A stretch of 64,000 bases of DNA. It comes from Agrobacterium sp. AGB01. Lineage in GTDB: Bacteria > Pseudomonadota > Alphaproteobacteria > Rhizobiales > Rhizobiaceae. The stretch covers positions 310,001 through 374,000 of the forward strand of contig NZ_JACVAB010000005.1 of NCBI RefSeq assembly GCF_014851585.1. The letters are read 5' to 3'. Numbering within the stretch: position 1 is the stretch's first letter; each line of letters opens with the position of its first letter. Position numbers and translations under genes: made by a program. Under the pieces are notes generated by a model, which saw only the letters and a program-made list of their open reading frames with translations, did no database searches and was not told where the DNA came from. Below are positions 27,344 through 36,746 of this stretch, piece by piece.

Positions 27344-30300
27344 ATGGCCAATAAATTCTCATACGACATTTTGCTGACCTCCGAGTTCGAGGCGTTCATT
27401 GATGAGTGCCTTCAAAAGGGGGAGTATGCCAATGCAAGCGAAGTGGTTTGCGCGGCTCTTCAAACCCTGCGTGCTGCACCAGTTCAAGCAAAGCCGGTTA
27501 GCACAATAGACTGGCCAATTGGTGGCGGCGAGTGCGGCCAACTGATCCGCGAGTTTGACTGGGCATCAACGGCGCTTGGCGCTGTTCAAACATGGTCTGT
27601 TGAACTGCGGACCACCGTTGCAAATGTCGTGAATTCACCCGTGGCAAAAGTTTTAATGTGGGGTGAGAGCCACGTGATGATCTACAATGATCGTTACGCG
27701 GAGATAGCCGGTGCCAACCATCCACATGCTCTGGGTGGTACCGTCCCGGGCATATGGCCTGAGATATGGGACTGGAACAGGGAAATGCTTGAAGCTGGCT
27801 TTCGCGGGCAACTCCGTTCCTACCGCGACCAGCCCATGGAACTTGTCCGAGAAGGCATTCCGAAAACATTTATTTTCGACCTCTTTTACACGCCAGTTTA
27901 CGAAGCGGATGGGACGGTTGGTGGCGTGCTGTGTACCGTGGTTGACAACAGCGATCGCTCTGCGATGAAAGCCAAGATTGCGGCAAATGAAGCAGAACTT
28001 CGTCGCGTGACTGACGCTATTCCCATGCTGATTGCCTATGTGGACCGGGACCATGTCTATCGTTTTGCAAACGCGGCTTACGACAGTTGGTTCGGGTCCA
28101 AACCTGCCGATATGGTGGGGCGACATGTGTCGGAAGTTGTTGGTGATGAGGCCTATTCCAATCGCCGTCCGGACCTTGATCGTGCTCTCGCCGGAGAGGC
28201 ATGTATTGCAGAGGCAGATATGCCATATGGGGGAGGTGCGCCCCGACGGCTGGAAATCCGGTATGTTCCTCATGTCGAGCCTGACGGTTCGATACCAGGC
28301 GTGCATATCCTTGGCATTGATATCGAGGAACGTGCGGTACGCGAGGCCGAACTCGAAATCAGCAATAGCCGTTTCCGAACTGCGATGGATGCGGTTCATG
28401 GAGTGCTGTGGACCAATTCCGCGGATGGACAAATGGTCGGCGAACAACCGGGTTGGGCGGCCCTCACAGGTCAGAGCTTTGATGAATACCAAGGGTTTGG
28501 CTGGGTAAATGCGGTTCATCCAGACGATCGAGAAGCGTCGACCGTGTCATGGAATGATGCGGTCGCCACCAAATCCATGTATGTGCATGAGCATCGCGTG
28601 CGTCGGCATGACGGCGAATGGCGGCAATTCGCAATAAGAGGACTGCCTTTGTTAGGCTCGTCTGGCAGAATTGTCGAATGGGTCGGCGTCCATACGGACA
28701 TCACTCATCAAAGAGCTGCCGAAAGAGCACTCCGTGAACAGGCAGAAAACCTGTCGCGTCAGATTCGACATCGGGAGCGAGCGGAAGAGCAGCTTCGACA
28801 ACTGAACGATACTCTTGAAACAAGGGTGATCGCAGAGATTTCCGAAAGGCGGCAAGCGGAAACCAAACTCGCCCAGGCGCAGAAGATGGAGACCGTGGGC
28901 AAGCTGACGGGTGGAGTTGCGCATGATTTCAATAACCTTCTTCAGGTCGTATCTGGCAATCTCCAGCTCTTGTCGAAAGAAGTTGTCGGCAACGAACGTG
29001 CCGAAATGCGGATCTCGAATGCATTGGCGGGTGTTAGTCGCGGATCAAAGCTGGCCAGCCAACTTCTTGCTTTTGGTCGACGACAGGCACTTGAGCCCAA
29101 GGTTGTGAACGTCAGTCGTTTTGTGCGTGATATGGATGACATGATCCGCCGGGCGATCGGGGAGGCTATCGAGGTTGAAACGGTTGTCGCAGGCGGTTTG
29201 TGGAATACCTTTATCGACCCCAACCAGATCGAAAATGCCCTTCTCAATCTGGCGATCAACGCCCGCGATGCGATGCAGGGAACAGGTAAACTGACGATCG
29301 AGCTGTGCAATGCACATCTAGATGATGCCTATGCACGCAGTCACGACGAAGTTTCACCCGGCCAGTATGTTATGATGGCTGTGACAGACACTGGCAGCGG
29401 GATGGCGCCAGACATCATTGACAAGGTTTTTGAGCCGTTTTTCTCCACCAAAGGAGAGGGAAAGGGGTCGGGGCTTGGCCTCTCAATGGTCTATGGCTTC
29501 GTCAAACAGTCGGGCGGCCATGTCAAAATCTATTCCGAAGTAGGTCACGGCACGACGATCAAACTTTACCTGCCTCGCGCACTGGAATCCGAGGATGTCG
29601 AGGTTGTCGTCGACAATGGTCCGATCACCGGTGGAACGGAGACCGTTCTTGTTGTTGAGGATGACGAGGAAGTCCGGGAAACTGTGGTAGCGCTGTTGGC
29701 TGACCTCGGATATCGCACGTTGAAAGCAGTGGACGCGGCGAGTGCTTTGACAGTAATCGACAGCGGAATACCGATTGACCTTCTGTTCACCGATGTCGTC
29801 ATGCCCGGGACCTTGAAAAGCCCGGAACTGGCACGCAAGGCCAAAGAACGCCTGCCTCATATCGCAGTGCTGTTCACATCAGGCTATACGGAAAATTCGA
29901 TCGTGCATGGGGGCAAGCTTGATGCGGGGGTCGAGTTGCTGTCCAAGCCTTATACCCGTGAGGCGCTCGCTCGAAAGTTCCGCCATGTATTGGCAAACCA
30001 GAAACAGCGGGCCGTAGAGAATACGGCGACACCGGTTTCAGATACCGTGGAGCAGATTGCCACGCCAATCACATCGGCTCGGCTTACAGCTGACGCAAAG
30101 ACGGTGCTGCTGGTCGAGGACGATGGACTGATCCGACTGACGACAGCTGAAATGTTGCAGGATGCAGGCTATATAGTCGTCGATGCCGCAAGCGCTGAAG
30201 ATGCCCTCACAGCACTGCAGACGTTGCCGGTCGATATTCTGGTCACTGATCTCAATCTGCCGGGCGCGTCAGGCGTTGAGCTAGCAAGCGAGGCGAGGAA

Positions 30301-30487
30301 ACTACGACCATCAATAACAATTGTATTTGCGACTGGCGATCCGACGGCAGTGAAGGGGCAGCATGACGCGCTCATTCTCGCAAAACCTTACGATCACGCA
30401 GATTTAACGGTTACTTTGTCGAAGGCGAGCGCATTATACGTGGCCAACCCTGTGCCCCTGAAACAAGAGGAAGAGTCTGATCGTTAA
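27344..30487 (+). CDS. Hybrid sensor histidine kinase with ParD-like N-terminus, three PAS domains and two receivers
   Basis: 1047 residues, no membrane helix. Residues 1-45 (LTSEFEAFIDECLQKGEYAN, ASEVVCAALQTL) look like a ParD/CopG-type antitoxin fold, unusual on a kinase. PAS domains follow at about 60-205, 218-335 and 345-465 (VHPDDRE; GVHTDIT), then a coiled coil (470-510). HisKA has GKLTGGVAHDFNNLL with His527; the HATPase lies at about 630-755 (NAR, GSGMAP, GKGSGLGLSMVYG). Receiver 1 is at about 768-885 (VLVVEDDEEV; LLFTDVVMPG), receiver 2 at 921-1035 (VLLVEDDGLI; ILVTDLNLPG). A cytosolic stress sensor phosphorelay is likely; the signal is unknown. Confidence 0.88.
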   Translation: MANKFSYDILLTSEFEAFIDECLQKGEYANASEVVCAALQTLRAAPVQAKPVSTIDWPIGGGECGQLIREFDWASTALGAVQTWSVELRTTVANVVNSPVAKVLMWGESHVMIYNDRYAEIAGANHPHALGGTVPGIWPEIWDWNREMLEAGFRGQLRSYRDQPMELVREGIPKTFIFDLFYTPVYEADGTVGGVLCTVVDNSDRSAMKAKIAANEAELRRVTDAIPMLIAYVDRDHVYRFANAAYDSWFGSKPADMVGRHVSEVVGDEAYSNRRPDLDRALAGEACIAEADMPYGGGAPRRLEIRYVPHVEPDGSIPGVHILGIDIEERAVREAELEISNSRFRTAMDAVHGVLWTNSADGQMVGEQPGWAALTGQSFDEYQGFGWVNAVHPDDREASTVSWNDAVATKSMYVHEHRVRRHDGEWRQFAIRGLPLLGSSGRIVEWVGVHTDITHQRAAERALREQAENLSRQIRHRERAEEQLRQLNDTLETRVIAEISERRQAETKLAQAQKMETVGKLTGGVAHDFNNLLQVVSGNLQLLSKEVVGNERAEMRISNALAGVSRGSKLASQLLAFGRRQALEPKVVNVSRFVRDMDDMIRRAIGEAIEVETVVAGGLWNTFIDPNQIENALLNLAINARDAMQGTGKLTIELCNAHLDDAYARSHDEVSPGQYVMMAVTDTGSGMAPDIIDKVFEPFFSTKGEGKGSGLGLSMVYGFVKQSGGHVKIYSEVGHGTTIKLYLPRALESEDVEVVVDNGPITGGTETVLVVEDDEEVRETVVALLADLGYRTLKAVDAASALTVIDSGIPIDLLFTDVVMPGTLKSPELARKAKERLPHIAVLFTSGYTENSIVHGGKLDAGVELLSKPYTREALARKFRHVLANQKQRAVENTATPVSDTVEQIATPITSARLTADAKTVLLVEDDGLIRLTTAEMLQDAGYIVVDAASAEDALTALQTLPVDILVTDLNLPGASGVELASEARKLRPSITIVFATGDPTAVKGQHDALILAKPYDHADLTVTLSKASALYVANPVPLKQEEESDR

Positions 30488-30491
30488 CGAA

Positions 30492-30514
30492 AGACAGGAG
30501 TTTTTCTCCTGTCT
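30492..30514 (+). terminator. Strong hairpin after the hybrid kinase gene
   Basis: AGACAGGAG (30492-30500) and CTCCTGTCT (30506-30514) form a perfect 9-bp stem with a TTTTT loop, five bases after the stop codon. No T-tail follows, so it may be a terminator of the imperfect kind or an mRNA 3' protector. The stop codon itself sits in the palindrome TCGTTAACGA. Confidence 0.6.
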
Positions 30515-30607
30515 ATGCCGACGATCTATTGTCTGTTAGGGGCGATGCTTCTCAGGACGTGGGTGATCCCCTCACTCAACGGCCTGTGGTGCTGACTTTT
30601 CTATTTG

Positions 30608-30650
30608 CTAACTAGACCAATACATGTGGCTAACTAGGCCAATACATGGC
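30608..30650. repeat. Short tandem duplication at the 3' end of the GST gene
   Basis: Two adjacent copies of GCTAACTAG(A/G)CCAATACATG with one mismatch. The right copy contains the last codons and stop of the minus-strand GST gene; the left copy repeats that end just beyond the stop. It looks like a recent slip duplication. Confidence 0.6.
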
Positions 30651-31332
30651 GGAGAGATTTTTCGATCTCCCCGCCGCAATAAGCATTTCCATAATCTTGG
30701 AAACTTTTTTGATTTAACGCGGCCAAGCGTGCGGTATCTCCAACTCGTTTGGAAAGTGACCATATCGTCGGCGAGGTGTCTTCGATTATACGCCTGATGA
30801 CAGGAAATCGGTCAGCGACAGTTATCCATAGGATGGAGGTAACGATATCAGCAACACCGGGATTTTCAGTGCCAAGCATAAACCCTGATCCTGCCGAAAG
30901 ACCATTTCGGGTTCCACTATCCTCGAAAATAGTGATCCACCTCTGTAAACGGGGGACAAAATTAGTCCATTTTTCGATCGTCCACATTTCTCGCCCGCCG
31001 TCGAGGGTGAGCTCATCAAGGACGTCATTGGCATCGTTTACTATTTTCGCAGTCAGGGCTCGACCTTCTGGGGTAGTGGGGAGGAGATCAAGGCGCTCTC
31101 CAAGATACATCGCTATGGCCGGCATCTGAGAAATTGCAAAGCCACTATCTCGGTCAATGAGAACTGGCGGTCCCATAAACCCAATCGGCTGCTTGTTGAC
31201 TTCACGGCCCATGATTTCTTCAATGGTGTTGGCATCATGTTCATCCCAGGAGCATTCTCCATGGGCCAGAATGCCTCTGACGAATTGTCCTCGGAAAGGA
31301 ACCGGCCAGTAGTAAAGATCAAAATTTACCAT
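30634..31332 (-). CDS. Glutathione S-transferase-like protein
   Basis: 232 residues. An N-terminal thioredoxin-like domain (FDLYYWPVPFRGQFVRGIL, about 1-80, with GPPVLIDRDSGFAISQMPAI as the glutathione-binding region and SQ in place of the usual ES pair) is followed by an all-helical domain (GVADIVTSILWITVADRFP contains the N-capping box). Cytosolic. The cargo of the transferase cannot be predicted, and the replaced Glu suggests altered glutathione binding. The start is at 31332 without a strong ribosome site. The last codons are part of a tandem duplication. Confidence 0.72.
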   Translation of the reverse strand: MVNFDLYYWPVPFRGQFVRGILAHGECSWDEHDANTIEEIMGREVNKQPIGFMGPPVLIDRDSGFAISQMPAIAMYLGERLDLLPTTPEGRALTAKIVNDANDVLDELTLDGGREMWTIEKWTNFVPRLQRWITIFEDSGTRNGLSAGSGFMLGTENPGVADIVTSILWITVADRFPVIRRIIEDTSPTIWSLSKRVGDTARLAALNQKSFQDYGNAYCGGEIEKSLRHVLA

Positions 31333-31412
31333 GCTTTACTTCCAATTGGCGCGCCGTGCGATTATCTGAAAACCGAATGAGCACTTGTCATTCAAGGAGC
31401 CACTCGCTGTAT

Positions 31413-32486
31413 CTAGTCGGGTTCACGGATCGGACAGCGATTAAATGACTGGCGAAACTCTGCGGAACGCTGGTACGTGGCTTTTCGGGCCCGGTTGATG
31501 TTACCCAGCGGTTGGTGAGCGGCAAGCCCTGTCCATACGCTGAAGCGCATCATTTCGTCGACTTCCTGGACGCTTTCTGCACGCCACGTGTCTTGAGGGT
31601 CGGCCGCGACCGTCGCGACAGTGACGAAAGGTGTGTCACTTTCGCTCCATTCCACTGTTGGATCTTCTATGGGTTGTTTACTCACGTCGCGACAGAGCTG
31701 CACCTGGAACTCCCATTCGGCCCGAATGCTGAGCATCTCGGCCTGAACAGTGTTCCGGATTGCGTCGTCACCGGTACTCGTGTCGACTTCCCGGCCGGAA
31801 AGTTCAACGAGACCCGCTGAGATAGGCTTCAATCGGAACTTCGCGACAAAATCACCATATCGGAATGGAGTGACACTGAAGTAAGTTTCGCCAAGTGGAT
31901 CAACGTTGGGCGCGCCTCCTAGTGACTGGATCGCGGGGCTGGAAATACCTATGGCTTCCATACCTTTATTGACCGTTTGCAAGACGCTGGAAAGGACCTC
32001 CTTGGTCCCTTCCAGCCTGTCGGTCGTCTTCACGAGCAGTTTGAGATTACCGAGAAACTTCTCTGCATTTGCCGCTTGAAAGACCGGACCGTTGACCATC
32101 ACGAAGTCTTGGCTTGTACCATCTGCGTCAGGCAGGCGCTTGCCACGCACGCCCACAACCTTCATCGCCAACCCCCGCGGTAAAGCAATGGTGTCGGGGA
32201 GGATGTCGCCGGCGTTCGTAGAAAGCCGCATATGGACGCCGTAGGTGCCAGGTTGGGAAAACAGACCTTGCGCCAACTCATTGCTCAAATCCGAGTGAAC
32301 AGTCATCTTCGCGCTGAGAATGCCGTGAGATTTTGCGTGAACAGACCGGACAGCATGACCATAGTCGTTTGCTGTCTTATCCATTATCGCGTCAAAAGCA
32401 TCTTTCAGACCGTCGATTGTTTCCGTTTCATTTGCTCTGAAGGTTTCGAGTTCTGGAGAAAAGGGCACAGGTGGAGAAAGTGTCAT
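31413..32486 (-). CDS. Catalase-family heme protein (small, SrpA-like)
   Basis: 357 residues from the ATG at 32486 with GAGGG nine bases upstream; a TTG three codons earlier is less likely. VRSVHAKSHGILSAKMTVHS carries the distal His region of the catalase fold, THMR-like VHMRLSTNAGD and DFVMVNGPVF the heme pocket, and RFSVWTGLAAHQPLGNINRARK the C-terminal region of the core. It is shorter than true catalases (about 480) and lacks their C-terminal domain, as in catalase-related peroxidases. No signal peptide is visible, so probably cytoplasmic. Role: peroxide detoxification or organic peroxidase activity. Confidence 0.8.
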   Translation of the reverse strand: MTLSPPVPFSPELETFRANETETIDGLKDAFDAIMDKTANDYGHAVRSVHAKSHGILSAKMTVHSDLSNELAQGLFSQPGTYGVHMRLSTNAGDILPDTIALPRGLAMKVVGVRGKRLPDADGTSQDFVMVNGPVFQAANAEKFLGNLKLLVKTTDRLEGTKEVLSSVLQTVNKGMEAIGISSPAIQSLGGAPNVDPLGETYFSVTPFRYGDFVAKFRLKPISAGLVELSGREVDTSTGDDAIRNTVQAEMLSIRAEWEFQVQLCRDVSKQPIEDPTVEWSESDTPFVTVATVAADPQDTWRAESVQEVDEMMRFSVWTGLAAHQPLGNINRARKATYQRSAEFRQSFNRCPIREPD

Positions 32487-32626
32487 TTGGATCAACCCTC
32501 AACTAAGAATATTGGTATCCGATCCCGAACTCCGGATTGACCGCTTTGTCCGGCACTAGGTTGCGCAGCATTCAAGATATAGTCTTATGAGGGAATGCTG
32601 CAATCTGCTGTTGTGAGAGATACCGG

Positions 32627-32809
32627 TCACACCAACCCGATCGCTGATCTGTTGACAGTGCGACGCTCTCCATAGTCACGCTCATGTGCCGTTTCGCGGC
32701 GCTTGAACTGATTGCTTGGTACAATTTGCTGCTTGTCGAAGCGGATCAGACCGTCGGGGAATGTGCCAGTATCTTGTTCGTCAGGGGATGTGGGCTGGTT
32801 AAAGATCAT
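32627..32809 (-). CDS. Small hydrophilic hypothetical protein
   Basis: 60 residues, ATG at 32809 preceded by GGAGG ten bases upstream, a good ribosome site. Polar and charged throughout (DEQDTGTFPDGLIRFDKQQI; HERDYGERRTVNRS), with no hydrophobic core, signal or membrane segment. Probably disordered or a short beta protein. A plus-strand frame over the same bases (32684-32914) lacks a ribosome site. Family not recognised. It precedes the catalase-like gene on the same strand by 140 bases. Confidence 0.5.
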   Translation of the reverse strand: MIFNQPTSPDEQDTGTFPDGLIRFDKQQIVPSNQFKRRETAHERDYGERRTVNRSAIGLV

Positions 32810-33078
32810 AATGATGTTTCCTCCAAAACACTTCAGTCAGTTTTGAGACTGATATTCGGGGCTAAATTGTTTTGCGTATTGGATTGTTCCATCGCCAAGC
32901 GTGATGGACCTTAGCTTTCAGCCGCTCTCGGCCGAAGAGGTACTTCTTAGCCATTGAAATGGCTTAAGCGCAGCCTGCGCTTCATGGAACTTTCGGGACC
33001 GCAACTGCTTTTGTCCAGGGTCATGAAACTCAGCGCCAGCGGCACTTCTTTGGCGCGCCCGTTTAGGGAGTGGTAATA

Positions 33079-33597
33079 TTGCAAACGAAAACCGAGGTTT
33101 CCTTCCAGGTCAACGAAAACGTCGTTCATCTCACACTGGATAATCGAACGACACTGCTCGACGCATTGCGCGAACATTTACACCTGACTGGGACAAAAAA
33201 AGGCTGTGATCATGGCCAATGCGGCGCTTGTACGGTGATCGTAGGAGGGCGTCGCATCAACGCCTGCCTGACGCTGGCGGTGATGCATGAGGATGATAAA
33301 ATCACCACGATCGAAGGATTGGGAGCCCCTGGCAACCTTCATCCGATGCAGGCGGCATTCATCAAGCATGACGGTTTCCAGTGTGGTTACTGTACGCCCG
33401 GACAAATCTGTTCGTCGGTGGCGGTGCTGGAAGAAATGAGGTCAAATATACCCAGCCACGTCACCAAATGCCTGACAGATACGGTTGTTATAGGATCGGA
33501 GGAAATCCGGGAACGTATGAGTGGCAATATCTGTCGGTGCGGAGCCTACTCAAACATTCTTGACGCGATCAACGAAGTCGCAGAGGTGCCAGCATGA
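33079..33597 (+). CDS. paoA: Molybdenum hydroxylase iron-sulfur subunit (PaoA-like)
   Basis: 172 residues from TTG at 33079 (GGGAG eight bases upstream); GTG at 33070 is the alternative. The N-terminal plant-type ferredoxin domain has [12 protein letters not shown] plus a further Cys in INACLTLA, and the C-terminal helical domain has [10 protein letters not shown] and GNICRCGAY, together binding two [2Fe-2S] clusters. E. coli PaoA has a twin-arginine signal and is periplasmic; none is visible here, so the enzyme should be cytoplasmic. It passes electrons from the Mo site to FAD. Stop and next start overlap (ATGA). Confidence 0.88.
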   Translation: MQTKTEVSFQVNENVVHLTLDNRTTLLDALREHLHLTGTKKGCDHGQCGACTVIVGGRRINACLTLAVMHEDDKITTIEGLGAPGNLHPMQAAFIKHDGFQCGYCTPGQICSSVAVLEEMRSNIPSHVTKCLTDTVVIGSEEIRERMSGNICRCGAYSNILDAINEVAEVPA

Positions 33598-34544
33598 GAG
33601 CGTTTTCGTATGAACGAGTTTCATCTGCGCAGGCTGCCGCGGCTGCGGTGTCAAATAATGCGGATGCAAAATTTATCGCCGGCGGTACCAATCTCTTGGA
33701 TCTGATGAAGCTGGAAATCGAAACCCCAAGCCACCTCGTTGATGTAAACGGTCTCGGTCTCGACAAAGTGGAAAAGACCTCGCACGGTGGCCTTCGAATT
33801 GGGGCGCTCGTGCGCAATACCGATCTTGCTGCCGATGACACCGTTCGGCGCGACTACGGCGTGTTGTCTCGAGCCCTTTTGTCCGGTGCCTCTGGCCAGT
33901 TGCGCAACAAGGCCACCACCGCGGGCAATCTTATGCAGCGCACACGCTGCCCGTATTTTTACGACCCTGCCCAAGCCTGCAACAAACGTAGTCCCGGAAG
34001 TGGCTGTTCGGCAATTGGCGGCTTTAGTCGCCAGCTTGGCGTTGTGGGTGTCAGTGAGGCTTGTATTGCGACGCATCCAAGCGACATGGCAGTTGCCATG
34101 CGGGCTCTGGATGCGGTGGTTGAAACCGTAAAGCCTGATGGCCAGAAACGCTCAATTCCAATAGCCGATTTCCATCGGCTGCCAGGAGACAAACCCCACA
34201 TCGACACCACACTGGCCAGAGATGAGTTGATTACCGGCGTTGTGTTGCCGCCACCAGTGGGTGGTCGCCAGATTTACCGCAAGGTTCGTGATCGCGCCTC
34301 TTACGCCTTTGCCCTGGTCTCGGTCGCTGCGATTATCCAACCCGATGGAAAAGGTGCAATCGCCGTTGGGGGCGTAGCGCACAAACCATGGCGGGACGAA
34401 GCCGCCGACGAGGAGATTTCAAAGGGATCGCGTGACGTGAACGCCATACTCATGGCGGGTGCCCATCCCACAGATCAGAACCAATTCAAGATCGAGCTGG
34501 TCCAGCGAACAATTGCGGCCGTTCTGGCTGAGGCAAGGGGATAA
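33594..34544 (+). CDS. paoB: Molybdenum hydroxylase FAD subunit (PaoB-like)
   Basis: 316 residues, start overlapping the previous stop. FAD_binding_5 domain with [15 protein letters not shown] near residues 25-40 and [13 protein letters not shown]; the C-terminal CO_deh_flav_C domain follows ([18 protein letters not shown]). The segment [17 protein letters not shown] with SGC holds the extra cysteines that bind a [4Fe-4S] cluster in E. coli PaoB, a feature absent from ordinary xanthine dehydrogenases, which supports the PaoABC-type assignment. Transfers electrons to oxygen or another acceptor. Confidence 0.88.
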   Translation: MRAFSYERVSSAQAAAAAVSNNADAKFIAGGTNLLDLMKLEIETPSHLVDVNGLGLDKVEKTSHGGLRIGALVRNTDLAADDTVRRDYGVLSRALLSGASGQLRNKATTAGNLMQRTRCPYFYDPAQACNKRSPGSGCSAIGGFSRQLGVVGVSEACIATHPSDMAVAMRALDAVVETVKPDGQKRSIPIADFHRLPGDKPHIDTTLARDELITGVVLPPPVGGRQIYRKVRDRASYAFALVSVAAIIQPDGKGAIAVGGVAHKPWRDEAADEEISKGSRDVNAILMAGAHPTDQNQFKIELVQRTIAAVLAEARG

Positions 34545-34547
34545 GTC

Positions 34548-36746
34548 ATGCAATTTGACAAGCCAGCAACAATCAACCCAATCGATCAGCTCAAAGTGGT
34601 TGGACGACCTGTCCACCGGGTCGATGGCGAGCTGAAAACCACTGGGCGTGCAGTTTATGCCTACGAGTGGTCAGATCCAGACCTGCTTTACGCCTATGGC
34701 TATCCTGTCGGCTCGACTATCGCCAAAGGCCATGTCATCTCTATAGACACAGCGGCCGCCCAAGCCGCTCCCGGCGTGCTGGGCATCATCACCACCCTCG
34801 ATAATCCGGAGCTGAAAAAGGGCAAACTCAATACGGCAAAGCTGTTTGGTGGCACTGAAGTTCAGCACTATCACCAAGCTATTGCCGTGGTAGTTGCCAA
34901 TACGTTTGAGGAAGCGCGCGCCGCCGCAGCTCTGCTCGATGTTGAATATGCAGCCGAAAAAGGGCGATTTGATCTCCGGTCGGAGATGGCAAATGCGACC
35001 GCACCTGATCCGTCAACCGAGCCTGAATCGTCGTCAGGGGATTTCGAAGCAGCCTTCGCAACCGCACCAGTCACGCTGGAGGCCGAGTACGCCACTCCTG
35101 ACCAATCTCACGCAATGATGGAGCCGCATGCATCTATCGCTCAGTGGAACGGCGATGAGCTTACCGTTTGGACTTCAAGTCAAATGATCGATTGGTGGCG
35201 ATCTGACCTGGCGATCACGCTTGGAGTAGACAAAGAAAAAATTCACCTGAAGTCACCGTTCATCGGCGGAGGTTTTGGGGGCAAGCTGTTTCTCAGGGTA
35301 GATTGTGTTCTCGCCTGCCTTGCCGCGAAGGCAGTGGGGCGCCCGGTCAAAGTTGCCCTTCCACGCCCTATGATCGCAAACAACACCACCCACAGGCCAG
35401 CGACAATTCAGAGAATTCGCATCGGCGCCGAAAACAGCGGGAAGATCACGGCAATCGCACATGAGAGCTGGTCAGGCGATCTGCCAGGCGGTGGACCGGA
35501 AACAGCGGTCATGCAAACACGCCTTCTTTATGCAGGCGAAAACCGGATGACTGCGACGAAACTGGCGACGCTTGATCTTCCTGAGGGCAATGCAATGCGT
35601 GCACCTGGCGAGGCTCCGGGATTGATGGCGCTCGAGATTGCAATGGATGAGATGGCTGAGAAGCTTAACATGGATCCGATCGAGTTTCGTATTTTAAACG
35701 ACACACTTGTGGACCCCGAAAATCCCAGACGGCCATTTTCCCATCGTGACCTCGTCGGCTGCCTCAGACGAGGTGCCCAAGAATTTGGATGGGAAAAGCG
35801 CATGCTACCTGCTCAACGGCGCGAAGGTACTTGGATGATCGGGCAGGGAGTAGCGGCGGCATTTCGCAACAATCTCGTCATGCCTTCCGGCGCTCGGGTG
35901 ATGCTCGATAAAACCGGAATGATCACCGTCGAAACCGATATGACCGATATTGGAACTGGCAGTTATACCATCATTGCCCAGACCGCAGCAGAGATGCTTG
36001 GCGTTGATGTTACACGTGTCGACGTGCGGCTGGGGGATTCCCGCTTTCCAGTGTCGGCAGGGTCAGGTGGACAATTTGGTGCCAACTCTGCAACGTCTGG
36101 CGTTTACGCTGCCTGTGTAAAGTTGCGAGAGGCCGTAGCGAGCAAACTCGGTTTCAACTCCTCTGAGGTTGTTTTCGAGAACGGACAGGTGAGAAGTGGC
36201 AACCGTATGGTAGCTCTGGCAGATGCTGCGGGAGCTGAGGGGCTGGTTGGCGAAGACACGATTGAATGGGGGAAGTTGACCGAAACGCACCAGCAATCGA
36301 CTTTCGGTAGTCACTTCGTTGAAGTTGGCGTGGATATCGCAACCGGCGAAACGCGGATCCGGCGCATGCTCGCGGTTTGTGCAGCGGGCCGTATCTTGAA
36401 CCCGATCACGGCTCGAAGCCAAGTCATTGGCGCAATGACAATGGGGGCCGGAGCGGCCTTGTCGGAGGAACTGGCTGTCGATACCCGCCACGGTTTCTTC
36501 GTCAATCATGACCTCGCTGGTTACGAGGTGCCTGTCCATGCAGACATTCCACACCAGGACGTCATTTTCATGGATGAAACGGATCCGTATTCATCACCCA
36601 TGAAAGCGAAAGGCATCGGAGAGCTTGGCCTGTGTGGTGTGTCAGCCGCAATCGCTAACGCTATCTACAACGCTACCGCCATCAGAGTTCGGCAGTACCC
36701 CATCACCCTGGATAAGCTGATAAGCAAGCTGCCCGAAGTCGGATGA
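34548..36746 (+). CDS. paoC: Molybdenum hydroxylase catalytic subunit (PaoC-like)
   Basis: 732 residues, the size of PaoC. N-terminal Ald_Xan_dh_C-type domain (GRPVHRVDGELKTTGRAVYA) and the large molybdopterin domain: GGGFGGKL near residue 241, RAPGEAPGLMALE near 350, GSGGQFGANSATSG and the catalytic Glu in MKAKGIGELGLCG near residue 690. All expected motifs are intact. The family oxidises aldehydes or aromatic aldehydes/N-heterocycles using the Mo-cytosine-dinucleotide cofactor; the substrate is not readable. Three bases after paoB and coupled to xdhC. Confidence 0.9.
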   Translation: MQFDKPATINPIDQLKVVGRPVHRVDGELKTTGRAVYAYEWSDPDLLYAYGYPVGSTIAKGHVISIDTAAAQAAPGVLGIITTLDNPELKKGKLNTAKLFGGTEVQHYHQAIAVVVANTFEEARAAAALLDVEYAAEKGRFDLRSEMANATAPDPSTEPESSSGDFEAAFATAPVTLEAEYATPDQSHAMMEPHASIAQWNGDELTVWTSSQMIDWWRSDLAITLGVDKEKIHLKSPFIGGGFGGKLFLRVDCVLACLAAKAVGRPVKVALPRPMIANNTTHRPATIQRIRIGAENSGKITAIAHESWSGDLPGGGPETAVMQTRLLYAGENRMTATKLATLDLPEGNAMRAPGEAPGLMALEIAMDEMAEKLNMDPIEFRILNDTLVDPENPRRPFSHRDLVGCLRRGAQEFGWEKRMLPAQRREGTWMIGQGVAAAFRNNLVMPSGARVMLDKTGMITVETDMTDIGTGSYTIIAQTAAEMLGVDVTRVDVRLGDSRFPVSAGSGGQFGANSATSGVYAACVKLREAVASKLGFNSSEVVFENGQVRSGNRMVALADAAGAEGLVGEDTIEWGKLTETHQQSTFGSHFVEVGVDIATGETRIRRMLAVCAAGRILNPITARSQVIGAMTMGAGAALSEELAVDTRHGFFVNHDLAGYEVPVHADIPHQDVIFMDETDPYSSPMKAKGIGELGLCGVSAAIANAIYNATAIRVRQYPITLDKLISKLPEVG

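Noticed and set aside
32986..32990. GGAAC upstream of the paoA gene
   Set aside because: The bases at the -10 position read GCTT/CTTT; not a match.
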